NCBI GenBank assembly: GCA_022837205.1
Contig: JALHEL010000080.1
Span: 1-7,531, forward strand
Reading direction: 5' to 3'
DNA length: 7,531 nt
Source of the DNA: Leptolinea sp.
GTDB lineage: Bacteria; Chloroflexota; Anaerolineae; Anaerolineales; Anaerolineaceae
Shown in pieces: positions 7,001-7,531 of this stretch. The position numbers and the translations under genes were made by a program. The notes beneath the pieces are model-generated. The model saw only the letters and a program-made list of their open reading frames with translations. It made no database searches and was not told the DNA's origin. Each line of letters begins with the position of its first letter. Position 1 is the first letter of the stretch.

Positions 7001-7531
7001 ATGCGAATGATGATTACAAAAAAGGACAGCCGGTCGATGTGTTCGATCAAATTTGAGGATATTAACGGAGACAGTATCGATGTCATTTTTTATCCGACTG
7101 TTTGGGATCAGGTTCAGGATGCCGTAAAAACAGACGCGATTTTGATTATCGAAGGCCGGCTGGATAAATCCCGTTCGGATTTGCAAATCAGCGGGATGCG
7201 AGTCGAAAACTTGGTTGTCAACGGTATTTCAAAACAACTCGCAGATTATGTTGATCAATTTACGGATGAGACGGTTGCGGAAACCGAAATAAACGATGAC
7301 TTTGTCGAAGAAAGAGATTCGAGCGAACAAAATCCTTCTTTTTCCGCAGAATTAACTTCTTCCGAGACGAAAGATGAGAAAGATTTCGCGTTGGAAGAAT
7401 GCACCGATCCTTTTTTTGAATCCTACACGGCTCAACCTGTTCCGTTGATTCGCGAAGATGCTCCTTATTCGGTCACGGAACAAGTATCCGATTCCGTAAA
7501 AATTCCGGAATCGGAAAAAGCCTGTGCCGTT
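4004..7531 (+). CDS. dnaE: DNA polymerase III alpha subunit, 3' end beyond window
   Basis: This is the catalytic subunit of the replicative DNA polymerase (C family). The window holds 1176 codons with no stop; E. coli DnaE is 1160. Domains in order: an N-terminal PHP domain beginning HLHLHTEYS (5-13), with TDHG (39-42), Glu66, His86, Cys136 and NDTH (203-206). The palm follows, with PDIDLD (396-401), where Asp399 and Asp401 align with the E. coli catalytic Asp401/Asp403, and the third aspartate Asp563 in KIDFLGLATLT. Next is the fingers region with ALYRPGPMQF and YGIPVYQEQIM. A helix-hairpin-helix-type segment contains LRQVGRRALESLIKVGAMDAF. A beta-clamp-binding motif QIDLF lies at 920-924, and an OB fold at about 990-1070. 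Residues 1073-1176 are an acidic, low-complexity tail. The start is ATG 4004, as the family begins near this point. It is transcribed divergently from the sugar operon and is functionally unrelated to it. Confidence 0.97.
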   Translation, partial: MSFVHLHLHTEYSLLDGFTKINKLMTRVKEMNMPAVAITDHGTMFGVVEFFFAAKEAGIKPIIGLEGYLSKGSMTSRDPKEKTSSHLLLLAKDMTGYKNLLQIASASQLEGYYYHPRIDHEYLAEHAEGLIATSGCMAAELPRMIINGESEAAKAQLDWYLQVFGRENFYIELQDHDVPEIKKLNNVLLRLGKEYDIPFVATNDTHYVDPEDWKYQDIMLAIQTGAKLTDSNRFRMSDKSYYLRSPEEMEKLFGYIPGAIENTLAIAERCNVDLSSKGHHLPIFPLETGETAESELRKLCEIGLKERYGDRVDREPVIRERIEKELGIIHQMGFDAYFLIVQDLTRHAREENIWYNVRGSGAGSMVAYVLGITPVDPLKFKLIFERFLNPERISMPDIDLDIQDDQRYKMLQYCSDKYGADRVSQIITFNTLGAKGAIRDVGRVMDIPLSEVDRICKLIPAGIKMPVSGKSITLNNCLEEIPEFSDAVRADPRLTELVTTASEMEGVTRNVGTHAAGVIITDVPIVEYAPLHRPTSGSDDNPIKSVAQFEMNYVDKMGLLKIDFLGLATLTVMQKCCAMIEKRHGVHLDLQNIPTDDKKTFAYLSQGHTAGVFQLEGSGMTRYIKEMKPKSLDNIIAMVALYRPGPMQFIPDYIACMHGEKEPFYRHERLKPIFAETYGIPVYQEQIMSAVMELAGYTAAESDSFRKAISKKKKAEIEEHREKFVSGCVKNGIEKTTAEEIFKDWEQFANYGFNKSHAADYGVLAVQTGYLKAHYTVEYMAAILDANRNDSAKIAFYINDCRSIGIEVLPPEINVSDWDFTIEEDSNHKSRIRFGLGAIKNVGKNSVDPIIDERKQNGKFTDLNNFIERVDLRQVGRRALESLIKVGAMDAFGERGALLASMDMMINASSTNFKSKDSAQIDLFDLMNIPTSQITLPQTPPIENRQKLIWERELLGLFVSDHPLNAHRKILKARKALQINQLEAMENGAIVAVGGFVQSMRMMITKKDSRSMCSIKFEDINGDSIDVIFYPTVWDQVQDAVKTDAILIIEGRLDKSRSDLQISGMRVENLVVNGISKQLADYVDQFTDETVAETEINDDFVEERDSSEQNPSFSAELTSSETKDEKDFALEECTDPFFESYTAQPVPLIREDAPYSVTEQVSDSVKIPESEKACAV

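Noticed and set aside
4007..7186. Many minus-strand open frames opposite dnaE (for example 5696-6274)
   Set aside because: All lie inside the continuous dnaE frame with its catalytic motifs, and none shows a domain or a start signal.
1..7531. A hidden novel system, CRISPR array, mobile element or RNA gene
   Set aside because: The four recognisable genes account for nearly all the sequence. I found no regularly spaced repeats, no terminal inverted repeats with a transposase, and no tRNA-like or rRNA-like segment.

Overview
The window looks like ordinary bacterial chromosome with moderate GC content. It holds a sugar-uptake operon on the minus strand and, divergent from it, dnaE on the plus strand. 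I see no IS element, CRISPR array, tRNA, rRNA or phage gene, and nothing that amounts to a wholly new system. The DnaE protein (HLHLHTEYS start, TDHGTMFGVVEF, YYHPRID, long acidic tail) resembles the Chloroflexota/Anaerolineae type as I remember it. The organism is therefore tentatively an anaerobic, moderate-GC Chloroflexota bacterium. This is a judgement from remembered family appearance, not from a search.

Minus-strand operon, transcribed right to left: a sigma70-type promoter (TTGACA, 17-bp spacer, TAGAAT; 3804-3832) with a LacI-family operator at the predicted transcription start (3784-3797); a LacI-family repressor (2717-3748); a secreted sugar-binding protein of the CUT2 (ribose/xylose/galactose-type) family (1608-2663); an intercistronic terminator-like hairpin (1550-1584); and a double-domain CUT2 ABC ATPase (1-1524), whose reading frame is still open at the left edge. 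A permease gene is expected just past position 1. The likely logic is that the repressor senses a sugar or derivative and controls its own operon. The binding protein captures an aldose, and the ATPase energises uptake through the unseen permease. The hairpin after the binding-protein gene should let that protein be made in excess over the ATPase.

The intergenic region of about 255 bp (3749-4003) carries the operon promoter and operator, several further inverted repeats, and whatever drives dnaE. From 4004 to the right edge runs dnaE, the replicative DNA polymerase III alpha subunit. It shows an apparently complete PHP metal site, the catalytic aspartates, a beta-clamp-binding motif and an OB fold, followed by an acidic tail that is still open at the window end.

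Points worth a second look: the self-controlled promoter/operator; the tandem start sites and hairpin at the repressor/binding-protein junction; a Cys-to-Ser lipobox in the binding protein; the asymmetric ATP sites with an Asn in place of the second Walker B Glu; the hinge Phe in the repressor; and the intact PHP site and acidic tail of DnaE.
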